From Candidatus Taylorbacteria bacterium RIFCSPLOWO2_12_FULL_43_20 (GTDB taxonomy: Bacteria; Patescibacteriota; Minisyncoccia; Phycocordibacterales; HO2-43-120), in assembly GCA_001821295.1 (NCBI GenBank), contig MHSK01000010.1:1-37662 (forward strand): a DNA stretch of 37,662 nucleotides. Direction: 5' to 3'. This document shows positions 20,329 to 29,330 of this stretch, piece after piece; the first letter of the stretch is position 1, and the number at the start of each line of letters is the position of its first letter. The notes beneath the pieces were generated by a model. That model saw only the letters and a program-made list of their open reading frames with translations, made no database searches and had not been told where the DNA came from. Made by a program: the position numbers and the translations under genes.

Positions 20329-21015
20329 ATGACATTTCATATTATTTCATTGTTTCCGTCGGCGTTTGATTCGTATCTAGGCGAGTCAATTTTGAAGCGG
20401 GCGATAGAAGATAAGAAGATAAATATCAAATTTTACAACCCCCGCGATTTCATCCCCAAGCCGAGGGGAAGGGGATTGACATACTCGGAAAAAAGAATTG
20501 ACGGCAGGCCGTATGGCGGAGGCCCGGGAATGGTGATAGAGGTTTTGCCAGTCGCGCGGGCGGTGGAGCATGCGCTGAAAAACTCCAAATCGAAAAAAGG
20601 GGCGAGGGCAGGAGCCAAAATAATCTGGCTTTCACCCGGAGGTAAACTTTTTACCAATAATTATGCCGCGAAGGTCGCGGCCAAATATTCTGATGTGATT
20701 ATTGTATGTGGAAGATACGAAGGCATTGACGCTAGGGTAAGAAAAATCTTTAAAGTTGAAGAAGTTTCAGTTGGGCCATTTGTGCTTACGGGAGGCGAAT
20801 TACCCGCTATGATCATTGTGGATGTAATGGCACGTCAAGTACCCGGCGTGCTTGGCGACATGCTGTCTCTGGAGGAATCAAGAACGGCCAGTCCGGAAGT
20901 GTACACTAGGCCGGAAGTCGTTGAATACAAAGGAAAAAAATACAAGGTACCGAAAGTTTTGCTATCCGGAGATCACAATAAAATTGAGGAGTGGCGCCAG
21001 AGGAAGAATAAATAG
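20329..21015 (+). CDS. trmD: tRNA (guanine-N1)-methyltransferase
   Basis: The protein (228 residues from ATG 20329) carries the TrmD trefoil-knot motifs: RPYGGGPGMVIEV, IIWLSPGGK, IIVCGRYEGIDARV, VGPFVLTGGELPAM and RQVPGVLG. TrmD uses SAM to make m1G37 next to the anticodon and prevents frameshifting. The arginine equivalent to E. coli Arg154 is present, while the position of Asp169 seems to be Glu (SLEESR). I prefer ATG 20329 to an in-frame ATG at 20281, because family members start with (M)xFHIISLFP and a TATAAT lies between the two. The C-terminal domain is short (ends EEWRQRKNK). Confidence 0.93.
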   Translation: MTFHIISLFPSAFDSYLGESILKRAIEDKKINIKFYNPRDFIPKPRGRGLTYSEKRIDGRPYGGGPGMVIEVLPVARAVEHALKNSKSKKGARAGAKIIWLSPGGKLFTNNYAAKVAAKYSDVIIVCGRYEGIDARVRKIFKVEEVSVGPFVLTGGELPAMIIVDVMARQVPGVLGDMLSLEESRTASPEVYTRPEVVEYKGKKYKVPKVLLSGDHNKIEEWRQRKNK

Positions 21016-21034
21016 GCTATAATATTAGCCATAT

Positions 21035-21060
21035 AAACACGCCAGACGTCTGGCGTGTTT
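21035..21060. terminator. Bidirectional hairpin between trmD and the HAD gene
   Basis: AAACACGCCAGAC and its complement form a perfect 26-bp palindrome. A smaller GGCTA/TAGCC hairpin (21015-21030) starts at the trmD stop. The gene ends face each other here, so a shared terminator is plausible. Confidence 0.55.
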
Positions 21061-21142
21061 AAAACGGAATTGACGCCCATTACTCACAGCGTATGACGCA
21101 GTTCGGATTGTTTTCTTTGGCTTACTGAAACTGTTCCCCATC

Positions 21143-21215
21143 TGTCATTCCCGCGAAAGCGGGAATCCAGAGTATACAGATAAGATCCTGGATTCCCGCT
21201 TTCGCGGGAATGACA
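21143..21215. repeat. GCGGGAATGACA repeat, double-hairpin copy (R4)
   Basis: TGTCATTCCCGCGAAAGCGGGAAT with its inverse; the centre is CCAGAGTATACAGATAAG. It is followed by ATGCGCAAGTTC (21219), the outer arm seen with R1 and R5. Confidence 0.85.
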
Positions 21216-21234
21216 ACAAATGCGCAAGTTCTAT

Positions 21235-21930
21235 CTATATCTCATATATCACGTCTTTTCTCTCTACGACCACTTTCCATCCGTTAAGTTTCGCGTAGCG
21301 ATACAGTTTGGCGTTCGGATTGAAGCAGATGGGATTGTCCACCAGCTCCAACATAGGGATGTCGCCATCGGTGTCGCCTATTCCGTATGAATCTTTCAAA
21401 GAGAGGTCTTCTTTCTGTATGGCTCGTTTGACTATGTTGGCTTTGTTTGAAATCAGATGAAGATCAACCACTTCGCCTGTAAACTTATCAGTCGGGCCGA
21501 GCTCGTAGAAACGTCCGTATATTTTGTTGAAACCCAGGCGTTTGCAAAAAGCGTCAAGAGTTCCTTTTGGCGACTGTGAAATAGCGAGAAGGAAATACCC
21601 TCTTTTTTTCAATGTTTTGATTAAGTCTCTCGTGTAACGATATACTTTATTTTTGTTCGCCATGGCTACCGCCTCACCGGCTTTTTCAAACTCGTCGTAA
21701 GGAACGCCCTTCAAGTTTTCCATAAACGCGGCAATCATGGCGTTGAGATAATCCTCGTAGCTCCCGCGTCTTTCAAGCCACATTCTGTATTGTTTCTCGT
21801 AGCGGGATCGCACTTCTCTTGGAAAAATCTCTTTTCGTACCATCTCCTCTACCAGTTCAATAAATAAGCTTGAGCGGAAAATCGTGCCGTCTATATCAAA
21901 TACCGCCAGTTTTTTTGACGCTTTCGCCAT
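21235..21930 (-). CDS. HAD-superfamily hydrolase (SerB-like, subfamily IB)
   Basis: The 231-residue protein has HAD motif I LAVFDIDGTIFRSS (D12, D14), motif II in LLAISQSPKG, the lysine in NKANIVKRAI, and motif IV GIGDTDGDIPML. The helical cap between residues 20 and 95 fits subfamily IB, which includes phosphoserine phosphatase and related enzymes. The substrate is not certain: a phosphomonoester is expected. It is the only minus-strand gene of the core block. Its ATG lies 6 nt from an extended -10 (TGATAAAAT on its strand). It is divergent from rpoB, with a large palindrome in between. Confidence 0.85.
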   Translation of the reverse strand: MAKASKKLAVFDIDGTIFRSSLFIELVEEMVRKEIFPREVRSRYEKQYRMWLERRGSYEDYLNAMIAAFMENLKGVPYDEFEKAGEAVAMANKNKVYRYTRDLIKTLKKRGYFLLAISQSPKGTLDAFCKRLGFNKIYGRFYELGPTDKFTGEVVDLHLISNKANIVKRAIQKEDLSLKDSYGIGDTDGDIPMLELVDNPICFNPNAKLYRYAKLNGWKVVVERKDVIYEI

Positions 21931-21936
21931 TTGCCT

Positions 21937-21945
21937 ATTTTATCA
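21937..21945 (-). promoter_or_regulatory. Extended -10 promoter of the HAD gene
   Basis: On the minus strand TGATAAAAT, hexamer TAAAAT (21942 to 21937), lies exactly 6 nt before the ATG at 21930. A leaderless mRNA is predicted. Confidence 0.6.
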
Positions 21946-21969
21946 TGAAAATTTGACTGATGTAATTTG

Positions 21970-22020
21970 CCCCCAAGAATGTCAACGCTAAGCGTTGACA
22001 TGCGTTGACATTCTTGGGGG
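21970..22020. repeat. Large palindrome between the HAD gene and rpoB
   Basis: CCCCCAAGAATGTCAACGC (21970-21988) pairs perfectly with 22002-22020. The 13 bases between give a second fold, ATGTCAACGCT with AGCGTTGACAT (21980-22001, one-base centre). GCGTTGACAT is directly duplicated. It is related to the palindrome at 18947-18983. Confidence 0.8.
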
Positions 22021-22066
22021 GGGTCGGAGAGTACTCGGTTGGCTTGGTCGGTTTCGTTTGCATTCG

Positions 22067-22094
22067 TTGACAAAAAAAATGGTTGGTATACAAT
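22067..22094 (+). promoter_or_regulatory. Promoter of rpoBC
   Basis: Consensus TTGACA (22067-22072), a 16-bp spacer and TACAAT (22089-22094). It predicts a leader of about 160 nt, unlike the leaderless genes around it. Confidence 0.75.
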
Positions 22095-22107
22095 GCTCCT
22101 ACTTCAA

Positions 22108-22226
22108 CAAGATTGAGTTACGGACGACTTGAGCTGTTTAAAAGCAACTCTTTAGTGAGAGAAATCTTGCGATCTAAAAAAAATTAAAAGAAATAAATTT
22201 GCGCCGCCTTTTCGTGAGGCGTTTTT
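22108..22226 (+). promoter_or_regulatory. Structured 5' leader of rpoB with attenuator-like hairpin
   Basis: CAAGAT and GAGTT (22108-22119) pair with AACTC (22146-22150) and ATCTTG (22164-22169). Then CGCCT (22205-22209) pairs with AGGCG (22217-22221) followed by five T, a terminator-like element 36 bp before rpoB. The arrangement suggests premature termination control, by analogy with RNA polymerase and ribosomal leader attenuation. Confidence 0.5.
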
Positions 22227-22262
22227 GCGCGTATTGATTGTTTAATAATAACTTAACCGCGT

Positions 22263-25200
22263 ATGGAAATAAAATTGGACGATGTAAAAGATGTCGGAGC
22301 GAGGAAAAAGAAATACTTCAGCCGGTACAAAAAACCGCTTGAGGATGTCCCGAATCTTGTTGAGTCCCAGATCTCTTCATTTAACTGGCTGGTGGAAAAA
22401 GGGTTACTGGAAGTGTTCAAGGAATATTCTTCCATCAAGGATTACGCCGGCAAAAAATTTGAATTGGATTTTACCGGCTTCAAGTTGTCACAGCCGAAAT
22501 ATGACGAGTATTACGCGAAGAACAACAAGCTTTCGTACGAGGCGCCGCTGAAAGCTACTGTATTGCTTAAAAACAAAACTCTGGGAAGCGAAAAGGAGCA
22601 GGAATTATTCCTCGCCGATTTTCCGCTGATGACCAGTCACGGCACTTTCATAATCAGCGGCGTTGAGCGGGTTATTGTTCCTCAGCTCGCGCGTTCATTC
22701 GGTGTTTTCTTTACCGAACAGGAGGCAAAGGGTAAAAAATATTTCGGTGCGAAAATAATTCCAGCGCGCGGCGCGTGGATTGAGATAGAAAGCGATCCTG
22801 ACGGAGCCATATATGTCCGCATAGACAGAAAGCGAAAATTCGCGGCCACTGCTCTCCTTAGAGTTCTCGGAGCGTCGGAAGAAAGCGATATAAGGAAATT
22901 GTTGGAAGAAAACGCTCTGGCAAAACAGTTTATTGACTCCACGCTGGCTAAGGATCACGCGAAAAGCGCCGACGATTCCTATTTGGAAATTCATAAACGG
23001 CTGAGAGACGGAGAATTGGGAACGGTCGCGAATGCCAAAGAATTCGTGGCCACTATATTTTCGGCGGAAAGATACGATATATCCCGAGTCGGAAGATTCC
23101 GCTTCAACAAGCGCTTTAAAAAGAAATTGGACGATAAAGAGCTGGAGCGCCAGACTATTAATCTGGATGACGTTGCCACGATTCTTTCTCATATCATTAC
23201 GCTCAATAATACTGATGGCGCCATGGCGGACGACATTGATCATTTGGGATCAAGGAGAGTGCGCTATGTGGGCGAGTTATTACAGCAGAAGATCAGGGTG
23301 GGAATGTCTCAGATAAAAAGAAACATACAAGACAGGATGTCCACGGTGGAGCCGGACTTCACTCAGCCGATGCAGTTTATTTCCCCAAAGCCATTGCAGG
23401 CGCGACTCAAGGAATTTTTCACCACCAACCAGCTTTCGCAGTTCATGCAGCAGGAAAATGTTTTGTCTGAGCTGGAACATTTGCGCACTTTGTCGGCTTT
23501 GGGGCCGGGAGGTTTAACGAGAGAAAGAGCCGGCTTTGAAGTCAGAGACGTCCATCCGTCGCACTACGGACGCCTTTGTCCGATTCATACGCCGGAAGGT
23601 CCCAACATCGGACTTATTTTACGCTTGTCCACATACGCCAAGATAAATGATTTCGGGATGATAGAAACTCCATACGTAAAAGTGCAAAACGGAAAAGTTA
23701 CGAAGGAAATTGTCTATCAAAACGCTTTGGAGGAGGAAAATTTTAAAATAGCTCACGCGGCGGTTGCCTATGACGCAGACGGCAGGATAGTGGAGGATGA
23801 GGTTGAAGTAAGGATTAACGGCAAGCCGGGTTTGGTAAAAAGGGAAGAAGTAGATTTTATAGACGTGGTAACAAGCCAGGCATTTTCAGTTGCCACTTCA
23901 ATGATTCCTTTTCTCAATCACGATGATGCCAACAGGGCTTTGATGGGTTCAAACATGCAGAAACAAGCTACTCCGTGCGTGATTGCCGAGGCGCCGCTTG
24001 TAGCGACTGGTATTGAAGAAAAAGCGGCGCGGGACAGTGGACGTCTAGTCATCGCGGAGGAAGAGGGTACGGTAAGCAAGGTTGATTCAAACAAAATATC
24101 CGTTAAAAATAAGAAAGGAAAGGAAAAGGAATACCCGCTGGTTTCTTTTTCCAGAACCAACGGCTTTACCGCTTTTCATCAGCGTCCAGCGGTAGAGCTT
24201 GGCGCCGCGGTGAAGAAAGACGATATTCTCGCCGACACTTCATCTTCGGAAAACGGCCAGATCGCGCTCGGTCAGAATATTTTGATTGCCTTTATGTCAT
24301 GGTCAGGCTCCAATTATGAAGACGCGATCATATTGTCTGAGCGCCTTGTAAAAAACAGCAAGTTCACATCCATTCACATAGAAGAATTCGTGGTCAACGT
24401 CAGAGATACGAAGCTTGGGCCGGAGATCACGACGCATGATATTCCCAATGTCGGAGAATTTAAGCTGAAAAACTTGGATGAAGACGGAGTGGTCAGAATC
24501 GGCGCCGAGGTGAGGCCGGGAGACATACTGGTAGGAAAGATAACTCCCAAAGGAGAAACGCAACTTACTCCCGAAGAGCGACTTTTGAGATCCCTTTTCG
24601 GAGAAAAAGCGAGAGACGTGAAGGATACGTCTAAAAGAATGGAAGGAGGCAAAAGAGGCCGAGTCATACGCGTTAAAATATTTTCTCGGGAAAAAGGGGA
24701 TAAACTGGAGTCCGGAATAATAAAGAGGATTCATATAGAAGTTGCTCAATTGAGGAACGTTTCGGTGGGCGACAAACTCGCCGGAAGACACGGCAACAAG
24801 GGGGTTATTTCACGCATACTTCCGGAAGAAGACATGCCTTATATGGAAGACGGCAGGCCCGTGGATATGATCTTGACCCCTCTCGGAGTGCCTTCACGTA
24901 TGAATCTTGGACAGATTTTGGAGCTGCATTTAGGACTGGCGGCAAATACGCTTGGCTATCAGGCGATAGTTCCTCCATTCGCGGGCGCAACTCATGATGA
25001 GATCAAGGAAGAGCTGGTTAAAGCCGGCTTCAGCGCGGATGGAAAAATGGTTTTAAGAGACGGAAGAACGGGACAGCAATTCAACCAGAAAATCGCAGTC
25101 GGCTATATGTATATTTTGAAGCTTCATCATATGGTGGAGGATAAGATTCACATGCGTTCGATCGGTCCATATTCGCTCATTACCCAACAGCCACTTGGAG

Positions 25201-25469
25201 GAAAAGCTCAAGCTGGCGGGCAGAGATTTGGCGAAATGGAAGTCTGGGCGCTCCTTGGCCACGGCTCCGCCCACACTTTGAGAGAAATGCTTACTATCAA
25301 ATCGGACGATATCGCCGGAAGAGCGACCGCTTTTGACGCCATAGTTAAAGGCGAGGATGTGAGACAGTCCAATGTCCCGGCCTCATTCAATGTCCTGCTC
25401 AACAATTTGAGAGGATTGGCGCTTGATGTTGAACTCAAAACAAACAATGAGGAAATTTCTAACAAATAA
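22263..25469 (+). CDS. rpoB: RNA polymerase beta subunit
   Basis: The 1,068-residue protein shows the conserved beta blocks: the FIISGVERVIVPQL region, the Rif region with SALGPGGLTRERAGFEVRDVHP, PEGPNIGL, GQNILIAFMSWSGSNYEDAI, GDKLAGRHGNKGVIS and the C-terminal PLGGKAQAGGQRFGEMEVWAL. It forms the catalytic core of RNA polymerase with beta'. It lacks the large lineage-specific insertions of E. coli. In the rifampicin pocket Q396 replaces the E. coli Asp516 equivalent and T409 replaces Arg529, while His526 and Ser531 equivalents are kept. It is transcribed with rpoC (6-bp gap) from its own promoter and leader. Confidence 0.98.
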   Translation: MEIKLDDVKDVGARKKKYFSRYKKPLEDVPNLVESQISSFNWLVEKGLLEVFKEYSSIKDYAGKKFELDFTGFKLSQPKYDEYYAKNNKLSYEAPLKATVLLKNKTLGSEKEQELFLADFPLMTSHGTFIISGVERVIVPQLARSFGVFFTEQEAKGKKYFGAKIIPARGAWIEIESDPDGAIYVRIDRKRKFAATALLRVLGASEESDIRKLLEENALAKQFIDSTLAKDHAKSADDSYLEIHKRLRDGELGTVANAKEFVATIFSAERYDISRVGRFRFNKRFKKKLDDKELERQTINLDDVATILSHIITLNNTDGAMADDIDHLGSRRVRYVGELLQQKIRVGMSQIKRNIQDRMSTVEPDFTQPMQFISPKPLQARLKEFFTTNQLSQFMQQENVLSELEHLRTLSALGPGGLTRERAGFEVRDVHPSHYGRLCPIHTPEGPNIGLILRLSTYAKINDFGMIETPYVKVQNGKVTKEIVYQNALEEENFKIAHAAVAYDADGRIVEDEVEVRINGKPGLVKREEVDFIDVVTSQAFSVATSMIPFLNHDDANRALMGSNMQKQATPCVIAEAPLVATGIEEKAARDSGRLVIAEEEGTVSKVDSNKISVKNKKGKEKEYPLVSFSRTNGFTAFHQRPAVELGAAVKKDDILADTSSSENGQIALGQNILIAFMSWSGSNYEDAIILSERLVKNSKFTSIHIEEFVVNVRDTKLGPEITTHDIPNVGEFKLKNLDEDGVVRIGAEVRPGDILVGKITPKGETQLTPEERLLRSLFGEKARDVKDTSKRMEGGKRGRVIRVKIFSREKGDKLESGIIKRIHIEVAQLRNVSVGDKLAGRHGNKGVISRILPEEDMPYMEDGRPVDMILTPLGVPSRMNLGQILELHLGLAANTLGYQAIVPPFAGATHDEIKEELVKAGFSADGKMVLRDGRTGQQFNQKIAVGYMYILKLHHMVEDKIHMRSIGPYSLITQQPLGGKAQAGGQRFGEMEVWALLGHGSAHTLREMLTIKSDDIAGRATAFDAIVKGEDVRQSNVPASFNVLLNNLRGLALDVELKTNNEEISNK

Positions 25470-25475
25470 TTTATT

Positions 25476-28400
25476 ATGAATAAAAACACCGCCACAAACA
25501 ATTTTGACTCCATTAACCTGAAATTGGCATCCCCGTCAAAAATAGAAGACTGGTCTTATGGTGAAGTCACCAAGCCGGAGACCATCAATTATCGTACTCA
25601 GAGAAGCGAAAAAAGCGGTCTCTTTGACGAGAAGATATTCGGCCCGGATAAAGATTTTGAATGTTATTGCGGGAAATACAGGGGAATAAGATACAAAGGG
25701 ATAGTCTGCGAAAAGTGCGGGGTGGAAATAACGAGATCCATAGTACGCAGGGAGCGCATGGGGCATATAGAGCTTGCCACGCCGGTTTCCCATATTTGGT
25801 TTTTGAGAAGCATGCCCTCAAGGATCGGCCTTGTGATGGGCATGTCAACGGCTGATCTTGAGAAAGTCATATATTTTGCCGGCTATATAGTCACCAAGGT
25901 CAATGAGGATGAAAGGTCCTCAGTGCTCAAAGACCTGGATTCCGAATATAAATCAAAAATTAAGAATCTTCAGGATGATAAGTCAAAAGAAGCGATGAAA
26001 GAACTTCTTGTAAGCACCAAAAAAGAAATTGAAAGCATACAGGAAGGCGTGGTGCTGGATGAAGTGGCTTACCACAATTATTCGCTGAAGTACGCGACCC
26101 TCTTTGAGGCGAGGATAGGAGCCGAGGCGATATATGAGACTCTAAAAAATGTGGATCTGAATAAGCTTCTGGAAACACTGGAACATGAGTTTGAAAAAAA
26201 GACGTCAGTAGAAAAGGAAAAGATAAACAAAAGGATAAGCTTGATAAGATCAATGATAGCTTCCGGTATCAGGCCGGAGTGGATGTTCCTTACGAAAATT
26301 CCGGTCATACCCCCCGCTCTTCGCCCCATGGTTCCTTTGGACGGTGGGCGTTACGCGACTTCTGACGTCAACGATTTGTATAGGCGGGTTATAAACAGGA
26401 ATAACCGCTTGAAAAAATTGAAAGAAATCAACGCACCGGACGTAATTTTGAGAAACGAAAAGAGAATTCTTCAGGAAGCGGTTGACTCACTCATAGACAA
26501 TTCCATTAGACATGGCAGCAATTCAGCCGGCGCGCTCAACCAGTCTCAAAGAAGGCCTCTCAAATCTATTTCAGACAACTTGAAGGGGAAGAGGGGATTA
26601 TTCAGGGCGAATCTCTTGGGAAAGCGCGTGGACTATTCCGGCAGGTCCGTCATCATAGTCGGTCCAGAGCTCAAACTGCATCAATGCGGACTGCCAAAAC
26701 ACATGGCGCTTGAGCTTTTCAAACCCTTTGTCATATCCGAGCTTTTGGCCAAAGAGCACGCGTACAATATCAGAGGAGCGAGCCGACTTATTGATGAAGA
26801 CATACCGGAGGTCTGGGCCATTTTGGAAGAAGTGATAGCTGACAAATATGTACTCTTAAACAGAGCGCCGACTTTGCATCGCTTGGGTATTCAGGCGTTT
26901 CAGCCGATCTTGATTGAAGGGAATGCCATACAAGTTCATCCTTTGGTTTGTACCGCATTCAACGCCGACTTTGACGGGGATCAAATGGCCGTGCACGTAC
27001 CGCTGTCCAGCCAAGCGCAAGCGGAGGCGAGGAATATTATGGCTGCCGACAAGAATATCTTAAAGCCGGGCAGCGGAGAGCCGACGGTAACGGGCAAACT
27101 TCTGGATATTATACTCGGCTGTTATTGGATGACTAAAATAGTTGAGAACGAGAAAGGTGAAGGAAAATATTTTGAAAATCCGAACGCGGCGATTACCGCG
27201 CTCAACTTCGGCGAAGTTGCTATTAGGGCGAAGATAAACGTGTTGGCTCCTTCTGATGCAAAATACGGGGAATCAGCCGGGAATATTTTTGAAACCACGG
27301 CGGGCAGAATACTTTTTAACGGAGTTTTGCCGGATGACTATCCTTACATCAATAAAGAATTACAGAGAAAAGACATGGGCGCCATGGTTAATAACATGAT
27401 ATCGGTTTATGGTATGGATAATATCGCTCCGATTCTTGACAAAATAAAAACATTCGGCTTCACGTACGCCACTGTCTCCGGAATTACTTGGGGAATAGAC
27501 GATATCAAAGAACCGGAAGGTAAAAGCGAAATAATCAAAAAGGCCAAGAAGGAAGCTGATGCGGTTATGGAGCAATATGACATGGGCTTTTTGTCCAAGG
27601 AGGAGCGTCTCAGAAAAAATATTGAAATTTGGCACGGCGCCAAAAATGAAGTTGAGAAACTTATACCGTCAACTTTGGATAAAAACGGTTCGGTCTACGA
27701 CATGGTTTACTCCGGTGCGAGAGGGTCGCTGGGACAGATTACGCAAATGGCGGGAATGAAGGGTCTTATAGCGACAACGGCCGGCGAGACCATTGAGTTT
27801 CCAATTTTAAGTTCCAGCCGCGAGGGGTTGACGCCGATTGAGTACTTTATTACGACTCACGGCTCCAGAAAAGGTCTCACTGACACGGCGCTGAATACCG
27901 CGAAAGCCGGCTATCTGACAAGGCGTTTGTTCGACGTGGCGCAGGACGCGATAATTACGGAAGAAGATTGCGGCGCCAAAGACGGCATAATTATAAAGAA
28001 AGAAAGCGCGTCAGGCATGGATTCCTCAATAGTAAAAAATATCAAAGGCAGGGTGTTGGCTGAAGATGTTGCCGGAACGGATGGCAAGACGCTTTTCAAA
28101 AAAGGCCATCTGCTGACCAAGGAAGAGGCGGAAACGATAGAAAATGCCGGAGTGGCGGCCGTGCATGTGCGGTCTCCTCTTTCTTGCAGAACTATACACG
28201 GCATATGCGTAAAATGTTACGGACACGATCTCGGCAAGAACCAGCTGGTGGAGATAGGGGAAGCTGTCGGAACCATAGCCGCTCAAGCTATCGGCGAACC
28301 GGGAACTCAGTTGACCATGAGAACTTTCCACACCGGAGGAACTGCAAGTATCGGCGGAGATATTACACAAGGTCTGCCCAGAGTGGAAGAAGTTTTTGAA

Positions 28401-29156
28401 AAAAGATCGCCAAAGAATCCCGCAGTGGTCAGCCGTGTTGACGGCGTGATCATGGAGATAAAAGATCTTGGCAAGGAAAAAGTCATCACGATACTGCCTG
28501 AAGCTGGCGAGAAGTCCAAAACAAAAAAGAAAAGCGAAGTTGAATATATTGTAAATTACAAGCGTGTTCCTTTGGTAAAAGTCGGGGACAAAGTAAACAA
28601 GGGTGATATTATCACCGACGGATCCGCTGATATTGACGAGATATTCAAGTTTGGAGGAAAAGAAAAAACCGAAAAGTATATAATATCTGAGGTGAGCAAG
28701 CTGTATGAGCTTCAGGGTGAAACTGTCTCACGCAAACATATAGAAATCATAGTCAGGCAAATGTTTTCAAGACGCAAGATAAAAGAAGGCGGCGATACCA
28801 AGTTGTCGGATGGTGATGTCACCAGTTTGGCTTATCTCATTGAAGAGAACGCCGAAGCAAAAGCGAGCGGAAAGGATGAGGCAAAAGCGGACGCCGTGGT
28901 TATGGGCATTACCGAAATTTCTCTGACTAGAAGAAGTTTCTTGTCAGCCGCTTCTTTCCAACATACGACCAGAGTTCTTATAAATGCGGCTATCAGAGGC
29001 ACCGATGACAAGATCGTAGGATTGAAGGAAAACGTAATTATTGGACGGCTGATACCCGCCGGAAGCGGTTTCAAGGGCAGTCCCAAATCAATGATGGTGG
29101 ATGAAGCGGCAAGAGCTTTCTACTCTGAAACAGGAGACGAGAATTATACTGAATAG
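25476..29156 (+). CDS. rpoC: RNA polymerase beta' subunit
   Basis: The 1,226-residue protein carries the N-terminal zinc site (C63, C65, C78, C81), the catalytic NADFDGDQMA loop (496-505) that binds the active-site magnesium, the RAPTLHRLGIQAF block just before it, and the trigger-loop region GSRKGLTDTALNTAKAGYLTRRL. A second zinc-binding site includes CRTIHGICVKCYG, and the C-terminal block has IGEPGTQLTMRTFHTGG. It is the usual compact bacterial form without the large E. coli insertion. It starts 6 bp after rpoB; no Shine-Dalgarno is visible before ATG 25476. Confidence 0.98.
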   Translation: MNKNTATNNFDSINLKLASPSKIEDWSYGEVTKPETINYRTQRSEKSGLFDEKIFGPDKDFECYCGKYRGIRYKGIVCEKCGVEITRSIVRRERMGHIELATPVSHIWFLRSMPSRIGLVMGMSTADLEKVIYFAGYIVTKVNEDERSSVLKDLDSEYKSKIKNLQDDKSKEAMKELLVSTKKEIESIQEGVVLDEVAYHNYSLKYATLFEARIGAEAIYETLKNVDLNKLLETLEHEFEKKTSVEKEKINKRISLIRSMIASGIRPEWMFLTKIPVIPPALRPMVPLDGGRYATSDVNDLYRRVINRNNRLKKLKEINAPDVILRNEKRILQEAVDSLIDNSIRHGSNSAGALNQSQRRPLKSISDNLKGKRGLFRANLLGKRVDYSGRSVIIVGPELKLHQCGLPKHMALELFKPFVISELLAKEHAYNIRGASRLIDEDIPEVWAILEEVIADKYVLLNRAPTLHRLGIQAFQPILIEGNAIQVHPLVCTAFNADFDGDQMAVHVPLSSQAQAEARNIMAADKNILKPGSGEPTVTGKLLDIILGCYWMTKIVENEKGEGKYFENPNAAITALNFGEVAIRAKINVLAPSDAKYGESAGNIFETTAGRILFNGVLPDDYPYINKELQRKDMGAMVNNMISVYGMDNIAPILDKIKTFGFTYATVSGITWGIDDIKEPEGKSEIIKKAKKEADAVMEQYDMGFLSKEERLRKNIEIWHGAKNEVEKLIPSTLDKNGSVYDMVYSGARGSLGQITQMAGMKGLIATTAGETIEFPILSSSREGLTPIEYFITTHGSRKGLTDTALNTAKAGYLTRRLFDVAQDAIITEEDCGAKDGIIIKKESASGMDSSIVKNIKGRVLAEDVAGTDGKTLFKKGHLLTKEEAETIENAGVAAVHVRSPLSCRTIHGICVKCYGHDLGKNQLVEIGEAVGTIAAQAIGEPGTQLTMRTFHTGGTASIGGDITQGLPRVEEVFEKRSPKNPAVVSRVDGVIMEIKDLGKEKVITILPEAGEKSKTKKKSEVEYIVNYKRVPLVKVGDKVNKGDIITDGSADIDEIFKFGGKEKTEKYIISEVSKLYELQGETVSRKHIEIIVRQMFSRRKIKEGGDTKLSDGDVTSLAYLIEENAEAKASGKDEAKADAVVMGITEISLTRRSFLSAASFQHTTRVLINAAIRGTDDKIVGLKENVIIGRLIPAGSGFKGSPKSMMVDEAARAFYSETGDENYTE

Positions 29157-29205
29157 ACGGAGGTCATGGAACTTACCGCAGGGTAACCGCTCACATCCTG
29201 TGGGC

Positions 29206-29298
29206 TGTCATTCTCGCGAAAGCTCTGTCATTCCCGCGAAGGCGGGAATCCATGGTCTTATCTGCATACTCTAGATTCCCGCCTTCGCGGGAATGACA
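29206..29298. repeat. GCGGGAATGACA repeat with partial 5' duplicate (R5)
   Basis: A partial TGTCATTCTCGCGAAAGC (29206) is followed by the complete double hairpin (29226-29298) and then TCAAACGCGTAAGTCTC, the outer arm. The repeat ends about 20 bp before the dnaG -10 box. Confidence 0.85.
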
Positions 29299-29319
29299 TC
29301 AAACGCGTAAGTCTCAACT

Positions 29320-29325
29320 TATAAC
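29320..29325 (+). promoter_or_regulatory. -10 box of dnaG
   Basis: TATAAC ends 5 nt before ATG 29331, so the mRNA is probably leaderless. The end of repeat R5 (ATGACA) is 21 bp upstream, too far for a normal -35. Confidence 0.45.
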
Positions 29326-29330
29326 ACAAT

